From: Colwellia sp. M166
Lineage (GTDB): Bacteria; Pseudomonadota; Gammaproteobacteria; Enterobacterales; Alteromonadaceae
Direction: 5' to 3'
NCBI RefSeq assembly: GCF_024585285.1
Contig: NZ_CP040755.1
Span: forward strand, 930,001-994,000
DNA: 64,000 nucleotides
A program made the translations under genes and the position numbers. Within the stretch, counting starts at the first letter, position 1, and each line of letters opens with the position of its first letter. Of this stretch, positions 1 through 9,261 are shown one piece after another. The notes under the pieces are model-generated. The model was not told where the DNA came from and ran no database searches. It saw nothing but the letters and a program-made list of their open reading frames with translations.

Positions 1-695
1 ATTTCAAACATTTTAATTTGTGACTTAGCCGCTAATGTTACCAACATTTTATCGCATAACTGCCCGTGCTCATCCCTAACACCATATTTAGCCGTACCTA
101 TTTGGAAAACAAGATCTGCACCGCTGGCTAAATGATATTCACTAATACCGCCCTCTCCCGTGTTCATCCAGCATCCTGCTTTAGCAGCGCCATTTGACAA
201 AGCTTTTACCGCCGTTGCCGACAAAGCACCAAAACTCATGGCAGAAATATTAAATAATGACTCGCTGGTATAAGGCTCTCGACAATAAGGGCCATAAGTA
301 ATGCTGCTCGGAGGCACAGCATCTTCTTCTAGTGTTGGAAAGGCACAGTTCATAAACATGATAGTGCCCGTCGGCTCTAGGTTTCTGGTTGAGCCAAAAG
401 CAACAGTACGTTCAACATCTTTTGCCGCTCGATAAACCCAACTCCGCTCAGCTCTATTGAATGGCAACTCTTCACGATCCATAGCGAAAAAGTATTGTCT
501 AAAAAACTCACCTTGTTTTTCAAATAAATACCTAAAGCGACCAATCACCGGATAATTACGGCGTATTGCATGCTTGTTTTGTGTTTTATCAACGATATAC
601 ATATAAATTATCGCCAAAAAACCTACCCCTAACAACAATATAAATAGTGCGGAAAGTTTTTCTAAATAGCTGAGCATGCCATACATGTTATCCAT
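1..695 (-). CDS. FMN-binding glutamate synthase family protein (partial, 3' end outside window)
   Basis: Reading leftward from an ATG at 695-693, an open frame runs off the left edge, giving about 231 residues of N-terminal sequence. It begins MDNMYGMLSYLEKL, has a hydrophobic segment at about residues 11-32, and then carries the segment FNISAMSFGALSATAVKAL, followed by GCWMNTGEGGISEYH. These are typical of the FMN/substrate-binding region of the GltB-like large-subunit domain found in stand-alone glutamate-synthase-like proteins with an N-terminal membrane anchor. The family assignment is firm. The substrate of stand-alone members is generally not known, so true glutamate synthase activity should not be assumed. 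A purine-rich stretch (ACGAGGTAAATA) just upstream of the ATG supports the start. Confidence 0.85.
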   Translation of the reverse strand, partial: MDNMYGMLSYLEKLSALFILLLGVGFLAIIYMYIVDKTQNKHAIRRNYPVIGRFRYLFEKQGEFFRQYFFAMDREELPFNRAERSWVYRAAKDVERTVAFGSTRNLEPTGTIMFMNCAFPTLEEDAVPPSSITYGPYCREPYTSESLFNISAMSFGALSATAVKALSNGAAKAGCWMNTGEGGISEYHLASGADLVFQIGTAKYGVRDEHGQLCDKMLVTLAAKSQIKMFE

Positions 696-882
696 TATTT
701 ACCTCGTAAATTGTTATAGTTTTATAAAAGCTTGAGCCAGTAACTTGTATAAATTCATCATGAGCCCTTTTCATCAAGAAAACAGATGCTGTTGCATTGT
801 ATTCGTTTAAAGTACATTTAATATCATTATATTGCTAATATTTGGCATTATCACGTCAGTTGTATATGATTATTTAGTGTAC

Positions 883-1168
883 TAGGGGCTGTTGATGTTC
901 ATTTTAGTCTCTGCTATTAGCTAACTTTTGAGATAACAAGGCGAAAAGTGTGCGATGTTAGGTTGAAAATCAACCATACTTCCTTGAGTTGCCTTGAACA
1001 AGCGTCAATCTTTATTGGCTACAGGACATAGGTACTTAGCGTGAGCGGGACGCGGTAAGCTGTGCTTAATATGCATTTGGGGCAAGCAAACATAATATGA
1101 ACTGCCTCGATTGCCAACTTTTTCAAGTGCAACAGAGCGGTGATAAAGTGCAAGATCAACAGCCTCTA
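883..1168. repeat. Miniature inverted-repeat element, family B, copy 1
   Basis: The block starts TAGGGGCTGTTGATGTTCA and ends TGCAAGATCAACAGCCTCTA. The ends are near-perfect inverted repeats of about 18 bp, and both abut a TA dinucleotide. There is no plausible coding capacity in the 286 bp. The reverse complement matches the outer parts of the block at 47787-48329, including the stretches beginning GCACTTGAAAAAGTTGGCAA and CACACTTTTCGCCTTGTTA. I infer a non-autonomous element mobilised by a TA-targeting (IS630/mariner-like) transposase that is not in this window. Confidence 0.75.
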
Positions 1169-1196
1169 AAAAATTAACAAACTGTAAAAGTATATT

Positions 1197-1540
1197 ATAC
1201 CAAGTCTATTAAGTTTGTTCCCACTCAGCGCTTATCAGCGTTTTGAGAACAACAATCATTTTGTCAATATAGTATTCTATATAAAGGAAATTATCGAAAC
1301 GCTGGTAAGCTTCCCAAGGGTGATTTTAAAGTCTTACAGGCCGTGTTGTTGATTTTGATAAGGTTCTCACAGGGATGTGAGTCATTAGAGCAACGCAGGA
1401 GCAGTTGCCGAGAATAACCATTATCTTCAACCAATACCTTGCCTACATGGATGTACTTAGGTTCAGCCTGGAACGGTGAACCTGTGCCGCTAAACTTTTT
1501 AAATTTCACTGAGTCAGAAGAAACTTAGTAAAATGGGTAT
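1197..1540. repeat. Miniature inverted-repeat element, family A, copy 1
   Basis: The left end ATACCAAGTCTATTAAGTTT and the reverse complement of the right end (ATACCCATTTTACTAAGTTT) form imperfect terminal inverted repeats of about 32 bp, roughly 25 of which match, closing with ACTCAG. A second copy in the same orientation lies at 47885-48163. This copy is longer by about 65-75 bp, because an extra segment around 1374-1447 sits between short direct repeats of the type GGATGT. A small open frame inside (1291-1509, minus) is not credible as a gene. The element ends 12 bp before the first codon of the next gene. Confidence 0.75.
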
Positions 1541-1552
1541 TACTAGCCATAA

Positions 1553-2419
1553 ATGGAATTAGCTTTAAATAAGGAAATCAAATTGCAACAAGATAAAAAA
1601 ACTCTCGCCATCACCACGCAACATCAGAGTAACGTAACATATCAACTTAAAAAACTATTATCTCTTGCGATGATAATATTCACTGGCACGACTTCAGCTG
1701 ACACTAACAATGTCCCAGTCATACATTTAGTTACAGAACATCTACCACCATATCAAATTGAAAATAAAAACAAAAAATCATCGGGTTTTGCGGTAGACAT
1801 CATTAAAGAAACCATGGCTCGTAGCAATTACACCTATTCATTAAAAAGCTATCCGTGGGTTCGTTCCTATAAATTAGCCCAAATTAAAGCTAATCACTGT
1901 ATATTTTCAATCGCACGATTGAAGTCAAGAGAAGCACTATTTAAATGGGTAGGTCCAATATCAAAAGTTAACAATACTGCGATGTGGGGGCTAAAAGACC
2001 AAAAAATAGTGGTTAATAACCTCGAAGATGCAAAAAAATATACCATAGCTGTTAACCGTAACGATATTGCTCATACCGGCTTAGTTGAGCGTGGTTTTAT
2101 TGAAGGTAAACATCTGTATGTGTTAGATGATGCAAAATCTTTAATTAATATCCTTATTACTCGACCTGAAATTGACTTAATTGTTGCCGACGATACCACT
2201 GTTAATTTTCGAGCAGAATTAGCCGGTGTAAGTGTAGATAAATTACAAAAAATACATGAGATTAAGGGCTTACCGCTAGATTTCTTCTTCGCCTGCAGTC
2301 GACAAACAGATGATAAAATCATTAAACACTTAGCCACAAAATTGCATAGCCTTTATAAAGACGGTACTTACGAAGCAATATGGAACCAATGGAAAAGCAA
2401 AATGATCAGTATTGAATAA
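1553..2419 (+). CDS. Periplasmic solute-binding protein, family 3 (transporter-like)
   Basis: The 288-residue product fits the SBP_bac_3 (amino-acid-binding) fold. VIHLVTEHLPPYQIENK begins the first lobe, FAVDIIKETMARSNYTY and SYPWVRSYKLAQ follow, and the C-terminus YKDGTYEAIWNQWK matches the usual closing helix. Such stand-alone proteins in marine gammaproteobacteria often lack an adjacent permease, and none is seen here, so the ligand is unknown. The start is doubtful. The apparent signal peptide (QLKKLLSLAMIIFTGTTSA) begins only near residue 31, no ribosome-binding site precedes codon 1, and the family A miniature element ends 12 bp upstream. The 5' end may have been altered by that insertion. 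Confidence 0.8.
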   Translation: MELALNKEIKLQQDKKTLAITTQHQSNVTYQLKKLLSLAMIIFTGTTSADTNNVPVIHLVTEHLPPYQIENKNKKSSGFAVDIIKETMARSNYTYSLKSYPWVRSYKLAQIKANHCIFSIARLKSREALFKWVGPISKVNNTAMWGLKDQKIVVNNLEDAKKYTIAVNRNDIAHTGLVERGFIEGKHLYVLDDAKSLINILITRPEIDLIVADDTTVNFRAELAGVSVDKLQKIHEIKGLPLDFFFACSRQTDDKIIKHLATKLHSLYKDGTYEAIWNQWKSKMISIE

Positions 2420-2427
2420 TCATTCAT

Positions 2428-2466
2428 AAAAAAGGCCTCTGTAGTTACTCACCATGAGGCCTTTGA
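2428..2466 (+). terminator. Rho-independent terminator after the solute-binding protein gene
   Basis: AAAGGCCTC at 2431 pairs with GAGGCCTTT at 2456-2464. The loop is 16 nt and there is an A-rich 5' side. It lies about 10 bp past the stop codon and could act in both directions, although the T-run on the plus strand is short. Confidence 0.7.
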
Positions 2467-2471
2467 CATTT

Positions 2472-2502
2472 ATACCAAGTCTATTAAATACGACTAGGGG
2501 CT
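2472..2502. repeat. Fragment joining family A and family B element ends
   Basis: ATACCAAGTCTATTAA is identical to the first 16 bases of the family A element at 1197, and is followed 6 bp later by CTAGGGGCT, the first bases of the family B element. It looks like a scar or solo end left between two gene ends. Confidence 0.5.
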
Positions 2503-2514
2503 AAATCACTAGTT

Positions 2515-4980
2515 TTATAGGGTATTTTCAAATAACTTATAAATTCTCCGGTATTCATTTAACCAAGAGCTTGGTTGCACAAAACCATGCGGCTCTACTG
2601 GGTAAATAGCTGTTTCAAAGTCTTGTTTTTCCAATTCAATTAAGCGCTGAACCAAACGCACGGTATCTTGGAAGAAGACATTATCGTCAACCATAGGTGC
2701 ATTAATTAACAACGGTTTCTCTAAGCCTTCAGCAAAGTAAATTGGTGAACTGCGCTCATAAGCAATAGGGTCATCACCCGGCATATTCAAAATATTAGCA
2801 GTATAACCATGATTATAATAAGCCCAATCAGATACTAAGCGTAATGCCGAACCTGATTGAAATAAATCAGGTGCGGTAAACATCGACATTAACGTTAAAA
2901 AGCCACCGTAAGAGCCACCATAAGTACCCACACGCTTGGCATCAACATTGGCATTTTCAACTAACCAATTTACGCCATCACGCATATCTTGTACTTCTGG
3001 TTTACCCATATGACGATAAATGGCTGTGCGCCAATCACGTCCATAGCCTTTCGATGCACGGTAATCCATATCAATAACCACATAGCCTTGTTGTACTAAC
3101 ATGCTGTGGAACATGTATTCACGAAAGTAACCTGACCAACCCAGATGTGAGTTTTGCAAGTAACCAGCACCGTGGCTAAACATCACGGCTTTATTTTTAT
3201 TCGTATTTTGGTCATAACCTTTTGGCAAATATACTTTTGAATAAATTGGCTGCTCTTGATGTGACGATGCGATGGCAACTACATTAGGTGCTGACCAAGG
3301 CATCGCTAAAAACGCTTCTGAAACTGTATGCGTTAATTGAATGGCCTCTACATTGTTAGTAATGTCTTTCACATATAACTCTGGTGGCATGGTAATTTCA
3401 GAATGTTGAATGAGTAACTTTGACTCATCAGGGCTCAAGGCATAATCATTCATACCACCTAAATTAGTTAACGCAGTGACCTGAGCTGAATCGACATCAA
3501 CTTTATAAATTTCGTAAATGCCCGGATGCTTTTTATTGGCTTTGAAGTAAATACTTTTTTCATCGGCAGATACCGTTAGATCATTAACCTCAAAGTTACC
3601 TGATGTTAACGCTTTAGCTTTGCCCGTTAATGGTTTTACATATAAATGTGCGTAACCACTTTCTTCTGAAAGATAATATAAGCTATCTGCATTATCTAAC
3701 CAACCTAACTCATTGAAAGTGTAGTTTATCCATGCATCGTCATGTAAACGATGTTGTGATACGAGCGCTTTCTGGTCAAAATCAACGCTAGCTATCCAAC
3801 GGTCTTTGTTATCCCATGCTTCGAGCATAATAGCGACTTGATCGCCATTGTCTTGCCATTGGATCGGCTCCCGAGCTTGTATAACATGGATATTACGCGC
3901 TGATTTTTTTGATTTATATTCTTTGCCTTCACGCGCATAGTTTTCTTTGCGCACACTAGCCAGTACATCGTCGTCAAAACCAGGTAGGCTGTCATAACTT
4001 AATAAAGCTTTTGTACCTTGGCTTAAATCTAAAATATAAAGTTGCTCAGCATATTGACGGTTATCCGCAACGCGAGGACGTGCCTTTTGTGCTTTTATTT
4101 GACCATCGCCAGCAATATAATTTGGCATAATGTCGCTGTCATTACGCGCCGATTTTTCAGGCGCTACACTCACCACTAATTTATCACCGGTAGGTGACAA
4201 GCTGGCATGTACAACACGGTTGTCTTTACCTAGATAAAAATTGGTTTGAGTAACGGTGCTATTATTTACCCGTAATTGACGTTTTTGCTCGGCACGCAAG
4301 TCTTTATTACGCTTCTGTAAGGCGATATATTCAATCAACTCATGCTGCTCAGTTGCAATATAGCTTGAGCTTTCTGCTCTCGACTTTTCGCCGTCAGTCA
4401 TTTTTAAGTTCGCCAACTCAATAATTTTTTGGCTACTCATATCATGTGCATAAAAAACATTATCAACACGATAAGCAATATTGCCATTAGTTAGAAACAT
4501 CGCTGATGACTCAACGGCTGATGTGTACGTTAGCTGTTGCACTTTTTGGCTAGCAAGCTCTTTAACAAAGACATTACCTTCAAAAGTATAAACTTCATGC
4601 GTACCAGCACTATTTAATATGGCATCCCGATCGGCAACAACATGCATTTGTGCCAGTTTCACTAACTCACCATTACCTTGTCTGCTGATGTTTTTTTGCA
4701 CTAAATCTCGTAATGGATTACCTTGACGTTTTTGCTGATAAAAAATAGTGGCGCTGTCATCACCCCAATACCATGACTCTGGAGAGCGTCCAAACCAGTC
4801 AGGATCAGACATGATTTTTTCTAAGGTTATGGTTGTAGAGTTTGTTTGTCCGATGGCTTGTGTAGTCGCAACTTCATTGGCAGCATGGGCATCACTTTCT
4901 AATGCAACTTGCTTTTGTTCTGTTGATACACAGGCAACTAAAGAAAAACTAATAGCGGCGGCAATTAATTGTAATTTCAT
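2515..4980 (-). CDS. S9 family prolyl oligopeptidase / dipeptidyl-peptidase IV-like lipoprotein
   Basis: The 821-residue product starts MKLQLIAAAISFSLVACVST, a lipoprotein signal peptide with lipobox LVAC, so it should be anchored on the periplasmic side. The middle is a DPP IV-type beta-propeller, and the C-terminal third is an alpha/beta hydrolase. The nucleophile motif GTYGGSYGG places the serine near residue 690, MVDD supplies the aspartate near 765, and PHGFV supplies the histidine near 798, so the catalytic triad is intact. This architecture fits cleavage of short peptides, often dipeptides after proline. It is monocistronic, with its own 5' region and convergent with the solute-binding protein gene. 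The exact specificity cannot be read from sequence. Confidence 0.9.
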   Translation of the reverse strand: MKLQLIAAAISFSLVACVSTEQKQVALESDAHAANEVATTQAIGQTNSTTITLEKIMSDPDWFGRSPESWYWGDDSATIFYQQKRQGNPLRDLVQKNISRQGNGELVKLAQMHVVADRDAILNSAGTHEVYTFEGNVFVKELASQKVQQLTYTSAVESSAMFLTNGNIAYRVDNVFYAHDMSSQKIIELANLKMTDGEKSRAESSSYIATEQHELIEYIALQKRNKDLRAEQKRQLRVNNSTVTQTNFYLGKDNRVVHASLSPTGDKLVVSVAPEKSARNDSDIMPNYIAGDGQIKAQKARPRVADNRQYAEQLYILDLSQGTKALLSYDSLPGFDDDVLASVRKENYAREGKEYKSKKSARNIHVIQAREPIQWQDNGDQVAIMLEAWDNKDRWIASVDFDQKALVSQHRLHDDAWINYTFNELGWLDNADSLYYLSEESGYAHLYVKPLTGKAKALTSGNFEVNDLTVSADEKSIYFKANKKHPGIYEIYKVDVDSAQVTALTNLGGMNDYALSPDESKLLIQHSEITMPPELYVKDITNNVEAIQLTHTVSEAFLAMPWSAPNVVAIASSHQEQPIYSKVYLPKGYDQNTNKNKAVMFSHGAGYLQNSHLGWSGYFREYMFHSMLVQQGYVVIDMDYRASKGYGRDWRTAIYRHMGKPEVQDMRDGVNWLVENANVDAKRVGTYGGSYGGFLTLMSMFTAPDLFQSGSALRLVSDWAYYNHGYTANILNMPGDDPIAYERSSPIYFAEGLEKPLLINAPMVDDNVFFQDTVRLVQRLIELEKQDFETAIYPVEPHGFVQPSSWLNEYRRIYKLFENTL

Positions 4981-5433
4981 AATTTATTAACTTATTTTAC
5001 TTATATGAGTGGCTTTATATAATTGTCTAAATGACATAAATATTGTTAACAGCGTTTAGAGCAAGCAAACTAATGTGTTAGTACTTAGCGACAGCTGATC
5101 CATTCGATGTTAATAATCATGCGATTAAGCACGATACTTAAGCCTAGTTATACTAAGCTATTGATAAGTTTTCAATGCCCGTGTTATTTAACGCGACCAA
5201 TAACGAATTTTATACGATGAATATCATGACGCATGTATCGCTAGCAGCAGTTATATTTTTTAAATAGCATCAAGCATGTTTGGGCTTAGCTTTTAATTCT
5301 GCTATAATCGCGCGCCGAATCGATGTGACATTTATCACTGAAGTATTTACTGCTTGATAAATAGTTCGTTATGACTTTACAAGTGCACAGTTTCAAAAGT
5401 GTCACTATTGCAGAAATTAATTTTAGGTATTGT
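4981..5433 (+). promoter_or_regulatory. Intergenic region with candidate ygiQ promoter
   Basis: The divergent gap between the peptidase gene and ygiQ holds no gene. TATAAT at 5303-5308, followed by a GC-rich CGCGCGC stretch, is a good -10 box. TTGGGC at 5280-5285 is a weak -35 with 17-bp spacing. The same TATAATCGCGCGC string occurs upstream of ybiT at 30122. Confidence 0.55.
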
Positions 5434-7788
5434 ATGAATTTAGCGTCAACACAAAAAGTAACTCCAAAACTATTCGATTACCCAAAGTATTGGGCGGAGT
5501 GCTATGGAACGGCGCCATTTTTACCGATGTCTCGTCAAGAAATGGACGTACTAGGCTGGGATAGTTGCGATATTATTCTAGTTACTGGCGATGCCTATGT
5601 TGATCATCCAAGCTTTGGCATGGCGGTTATTGGCCGTATGCTTGAGTCACAAGGCTTTCGCGTCGGCATAATTGCTCAACCTGATTGGAAAACGAAAGAC
5701 GCTTTCATGCAGTTAGGTAAACCCAATTTATTTTTTGGTGTCACTGCTGGCAACATGGACTCGATGATCAATCGCTACACCGCTGAACGCCGTATGCGCC
5801 ATGATGATGCCTACACACCTAATGATGAAGGTGGCAAACGTCCCGATCGTGCTGTTACCGCTTATACCCAAAAATGTAAAGAAGCCTACAAAGGCGTACC
5901 TATTATTATTGGTGGTATCGAAGCAAGTTTGCGCCGAGTTGCTCATTATGATTATTGGTCTGATAAAGTGCGTCAATCTGTATTATTTGACTCAAAAGCG
6001 GATCTATTAATTTACGGTAATGCCGAGCGTCCATTAATTGAAATTGCCCATCGTATCGCCAATGGCGACGAGGTTAAAAACATTACCGATGTACGTGGTA
6101 GCGCATTTTTAGCCAATCAAGTATTACCCGGCTGGAAAGGCATAGACTCTCGCAGTATTGATAAACCGGGCAAAATTGACCCTATTTACAGCCCATATCA
6201 AGATATGACCTCGCCTGATTGCGCCACAACATCTGCCGATGCAGCCGTGAATGCTGCTGATACCATGATAAAAAATGCCGCTGAGAAAGATATTACGAAA
6301 ACTGCGCAACCTATTCAATTAAGTGAGTTTCGTGCGACAGCGCACAAAAATAAATCATGGTCAGATAAGAAAAAGCCATGGGAAACTACTTATATTAACT
6401 TGCCAACATTTGAGCAAGTTAGAGACAACAAAACCCTTTATGCTCATGCTTCGCGTATTTTTCATCAAGAAGTAAATCCGACATCAGCAAAGCCATTAGT
6501 GCAAAAGCATGGCAGCCGCTTAATTTGGTTAAATCCGCCAGCAACGCCGCTATCTGAAGCAGAAATGGACGGTGTATTTGGTTTACCGTATCAACGTGTG
6601 CCGCATCCAAGTTATGGCAATGCTAAAATTCCTGCCTATGACATGATCAAAACCTCTATCAATATTATGCGTGGTTGTTTTGGTGGTTGTACGTTCTGCT
6701 CTATTACTGAGCATGAAGGACGTATCATTCAAAGTCGTAGTGAAGATTCAATTATCGCTGAGATTGAAGATATCAAATTAAAAGTACCTGGTTTTACCGG
6801 CGTTATTTCCGATCTTGGCGGACCTACTGCCAACATGTACAAATTGAATTGTAAAAGTGAAAAAGCGGAAGCAACTTGTCGTAAGCCGTCATGTGTTTGG
6901 CCAACTATTTGTGGCCATTTAGATACTGACCATACGCCAACCATTAACCTATACCGCAGAGCGCGAAAAATCCCAGGTATTAAGAAGATACTGATTGCTT
7001 CAGGCGTCAGATATGATTTAGCGATTGAATCCCCTGAATATGTTAAAGAATTAGCAACTCATCATGTGGGCGGCTATTTAAAAATTGCCCCTGAACATAC
7101 CGAAGAAGGGCCATTAAATAAAATGATGAAGCCAGGTATGGGCAGCTATAACAAGTTTAAAGAAATGTTTGATCATTACTCAAAACTTGCTGGTAAAAAG
7201 CAGTATTTGATCCCCTACTTCATCTCCGCGCATCCAGGGACTACCGATTTAGACATGGTTAATTTGGCACTGTGGTTAAAAGAAAATGACTTTAAGCTCG
7301 ATCAAGTGCAAAACTTTTATCCGTCACCATTAGCCAATGCCACTACGCTGTATCACACAGAAATTGACTCATTGCGTAATGTTAAGAAAGACAGTGCGAC
7401 CGTGGCAGTACCAAAAGGAACAATTCAACGTCGTTTGCATAAAGCGATATTGCGTTATCATGATCCGGCTAACTGGGGCATTATTCGTGAGGCATTGAAA
7501 AAAATGGGCTTAGCGAGAAAGCTTATTGGTAGCCAGCCGGGTTGTTTAGTGCCGAACGAGAGCAGAAACGAAACCGCGCAAGTGCATTATAAAAATAATG
7601 GCAAAGGTAAAAATAACGCGCTGGGTAATAAAACTTCTCCTGGTCAAGAAAAGCGTTATGGTAAAAAGCCAGTAACGGCTAAAAAAGCGAAACCTGGCGA
7701 TAAAGCAAAACAAGGCTTAACACGTTTTTCTGACAATCAATTTAATGACAGAAAACCGACAAGTCCTGTGAAGAAAAAACGCAATTAA
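5434..7788 (+). CDS. ygiQ: YgiQ family radical SAM protein
   Basis: The protein matches the YgiQ family along its length: [22 protein letters not shown] and [17 protein letters not shown] at the N-terminus (UPF0313 region), then the radical SAM cluster [10 protein letters not shown] with cysteines at about 415, 419 and 422. A long basic, low-complexity tail rich in Lys, Gly and Asn covers the last 75 residues or so. The open frame extends upstream to 5371, but the start at 5434 ([14 protein letters not shown]) gives the family's usual N-terminus and 784 residues. The three cysteines should bind a 4Fe-4S cluster used to cleave S-adenosylmethionine. The substrate of YgiQ proteins is unknown to me. 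A strong terminator follows immediately. Confidence 0.93.
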   Translation: MNLASTQKVTPKLFDYPKYWAECYGTAPFLPMSRQEMDVLGWDSCDIILVTGDAYVDHPSFGMAVIGRMLESQGFRVGIIAQPDWKTKDAFMQLGKPNLFFGVTAGNMDSMINRYTAERRMRHDDAYTPNDEGGKRPDRAVTAYTQKCKEAYKGVPIIIGGIEASLRRVAHYDYWSDKVRQSVLFDSKADLLIYGNAERPLIEIAHRIANGDEVKNITDVRGSAFLANQVLPGWKGIDSRSIDKPGKIDPIYSPYQDMTSPDCATTSADAAVNAADTMIKNAAEKDITKTAQPIQLSEFRATAHKNKSWSDKKKPWETTYINLPTFEQVRDNKTLYAHASRIFHQEVNPTSAKPLVQKHGSRLIWLNPPATPLSEAEMDGVFGLPYQRVPHPSYGNAKIPAYDMIKTSINIMRGCFGGCTFCSITEHEGRIIQSRSEDSIIAEIEDIKLKVPGFTGVISDLGGPTANMYKLNCKSEKAEATCRKPSCVWPTICGHLDTDHTPTINLYRRARKIPGIKKILIASGVRYDLAIESPEYVKELATHHVGGYLKIAPEHTEEGPLNKMMKPGMGSYNKFKEMFDHYSKLAGKKQYLIPYFISAHPGTTDLDMVNLALWLKENDFKLDQVQNFYPSPLANATTLYHTEIDSLRNVKKDSATVAVPKGTIQRRLHKAILRYHDPANWGIIREALKKMGLARKLIGSQPGCLVPNESRNETAQVHYKNNGKGKNNALGNKTSPGQEKRYGKKPVTAKKAKPGDKAKQGLTRFSDNQFNDRKPTSPVKKKRN

Positions 7789-7792
7789 TAAC

Positions 7793-7822
7793 AAAAGGCT
7801 CTAATTGATTAGAGCCTTTTTT
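7793..7822 (+). terminator. Rho-independent terminator of ygiQ
   Basis: AAAGGCTCTAAT and TTAGAGCCTTTT form a stem with a tiny loop, and a run of six T residues follows. Confidence 0.85.
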
Positions 7823-7865
7823 AATATTAATCATGTTCAGGATATTATGAATAATTAATGAGTAG

Positions 7866-8687
7866 TTACTGAAAGTCATCTGTTAACCAATCGTACATTG
7901 AAATTGCATAATTTATCGATAATAACAACGCCCTTTCTTGTTCATTCAACCTATTAAGTAGCCAAATCTTTGGTTTTCCGACTAGAGAATTTATTGCTAT
8001 AAGCTTGTTTGACTCATATATAAAAACCCCCGAAACACGTTCATTTAATAGCCATAAAGGTTTCTTATGCTGCAAATTAACATCATTATCAAAAACATTA
8101 AGTTCTTGTTTCGAAAATTCAATATTGTAAGTGTTATCAGCCTGCCAAAGTTTTGCTGTTCTGCTACGATCAGCTAACTTTTCAATTAGCAAATTCCAAG
8201 TTTTATCATTATTAACTATTTTACAAAGTAACTTTGATTGATATGTAATGTTCATTTCAACGTTGCTTTTCTTTTCATGCTCAGTCGCCCCACCAATTAA
8301 AACTTCACAAGAAGATGAATACTGTCCGTCATATTGACCGTCTAGCTGAAAAGAATAGTGTTGTTGTGTCATTGTATCCCAACGTTCAACGTCTTTTTGT
8401 AAACTTTCACCTAAAAAAGCCCAGTTAAGAAAATAGTTTAGGTATATTTCTCGCTCTTTAACACTAGATTCAGTAGATTGTCCGCTGACATTTGCATTTA
8501 CAATATGATACTTACCAAGCGCCTGCTCATAAACATCATCTGTTAGACGCCACGTTGGCTCTTTGAAAGTATACAGCAAAGCATTTTCTACAAAATCTGC
8601 AGGTGCAACAACAGAGGGTTCGCTAACAGAGACGCAAGCTGTTAGAAGTAATATGCTTGAGCAGCAAGAAAATAAATTTTTAATCAT
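7866..8687 (-). CDS. Putative lipoprotein of unknown function
   Basis: I do not recognise this 273-residue protein. It starts MIKNLFSCCSSILLLTACVSV, a clear lipoprotein signal with lipobox LTAC, so the mature protein begins at the cysteine near residue 18. The rest is soluble, with no obvious catalytic motif. Cysteines near the middle (SCEVLIGG and SKLLCKIV) might form a disulfide in the periplasm. It stands alone, facing ygiQ, on the edge of the mobile-element zone. The reading frame is intact and its codon use resembles the neighbours. Confidence 0.7.
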   Translation of the reverse strand: MIKNLFSCCSSILLLTACVSVSEPSVVAPADFVENALLYTFKEPTWRLTDDVYEQALGKYHIVNANVSGQSTESSVKEREIYLNYFLNWAFLGESLQKDVERWDTMTQQHYSFQLDGQYDGQYSSSCEVLIGGATEHEKKSNVEMNITYQSKLLCKIVNNDKTWNLLIEKLADRSRTAKLWQADNTYNIEFSKQELNVFDNDVNLQHKKPLWLLNERVSGVFIYESNKLIAINSLVGKPKIWLLNRLNEQERALLLSINYAISMYDWLTDDFQ

Positions 8688-9261
8688 AATGAGTCAACTT
8701 ATCCATTCGAATTATTATGCAAATTATATTACTCTGCTTATATGTAAGAGTCTGTTTATAATTTATATACCAGTAGATACTATCATGATGTTCATGCTAA
8801 AAATCATGTTCCAAGATAAGTTTATTGCCGAAAGTTAGTTCATTGAATCGAGTAGAAAATGATTTTAATTGGAATGTAAAAGATACTACAAGCTTATGTG
8901 TTAATACCCACTTCAAATGATTAAGGGTCAACGACCGCATTGTTTAGGTTTGTTAGTCACCAGCCGCTAATCTCAAGCCAAAAAATCACCCACCATCCTT
9001 GTCAGGCATGTGTCGAACAAAGCTTCATTGTGGAAACCGCGGGAACTAGATGCTTACTATGGGGATTGTTATACCGTGGTTTGTTGTTAAGTGAAATAAT
9101 TCTGAGATCATCGAAGGTTGATAAGCTATTTCATTGAGCATAAATCACCTTTACGTATTTTATCATAGCTAGAGTATAGCTGGTTTCTGCCGATTTATGG
9201 GCTTTAGGCAGAGTGATCCCTTATCAAGTATTAGATAATATATAATGTCTTGTTACGGCAA
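8688..9261. other. Intergenic stretch without a convincing gene
   Basis: This AT-rich stretch lies between the lipoprotein gene and the IS91 transposase remnant. A 65-codon open frame at 8940-9137 has no ribosome-binding site and no family resemblance that I can see, and probably lies in the non-coding end of the IS91-type element. I saw no tRNA or strong hairpin. Confidence 0.4.

Noticed and set aside
1291..1509. A 72-codon frame on the minus strand
   Set aside because: It lies wholly inside the family A element, and the second copy does not keep the frame.
8563..8838. A 91-codon plus-strand frame overlapping the start of the lipoprotein gene
   Set aside because: It is antisense to a better-supported gene, with no ribosome-binding site or recognisable domain.
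8940..9137. A 65-codon plus-strand frame
   Set aside because: It has no ribosome-binding site, unusual composition, and a position in the probable non-coding end of an IS91-type element.
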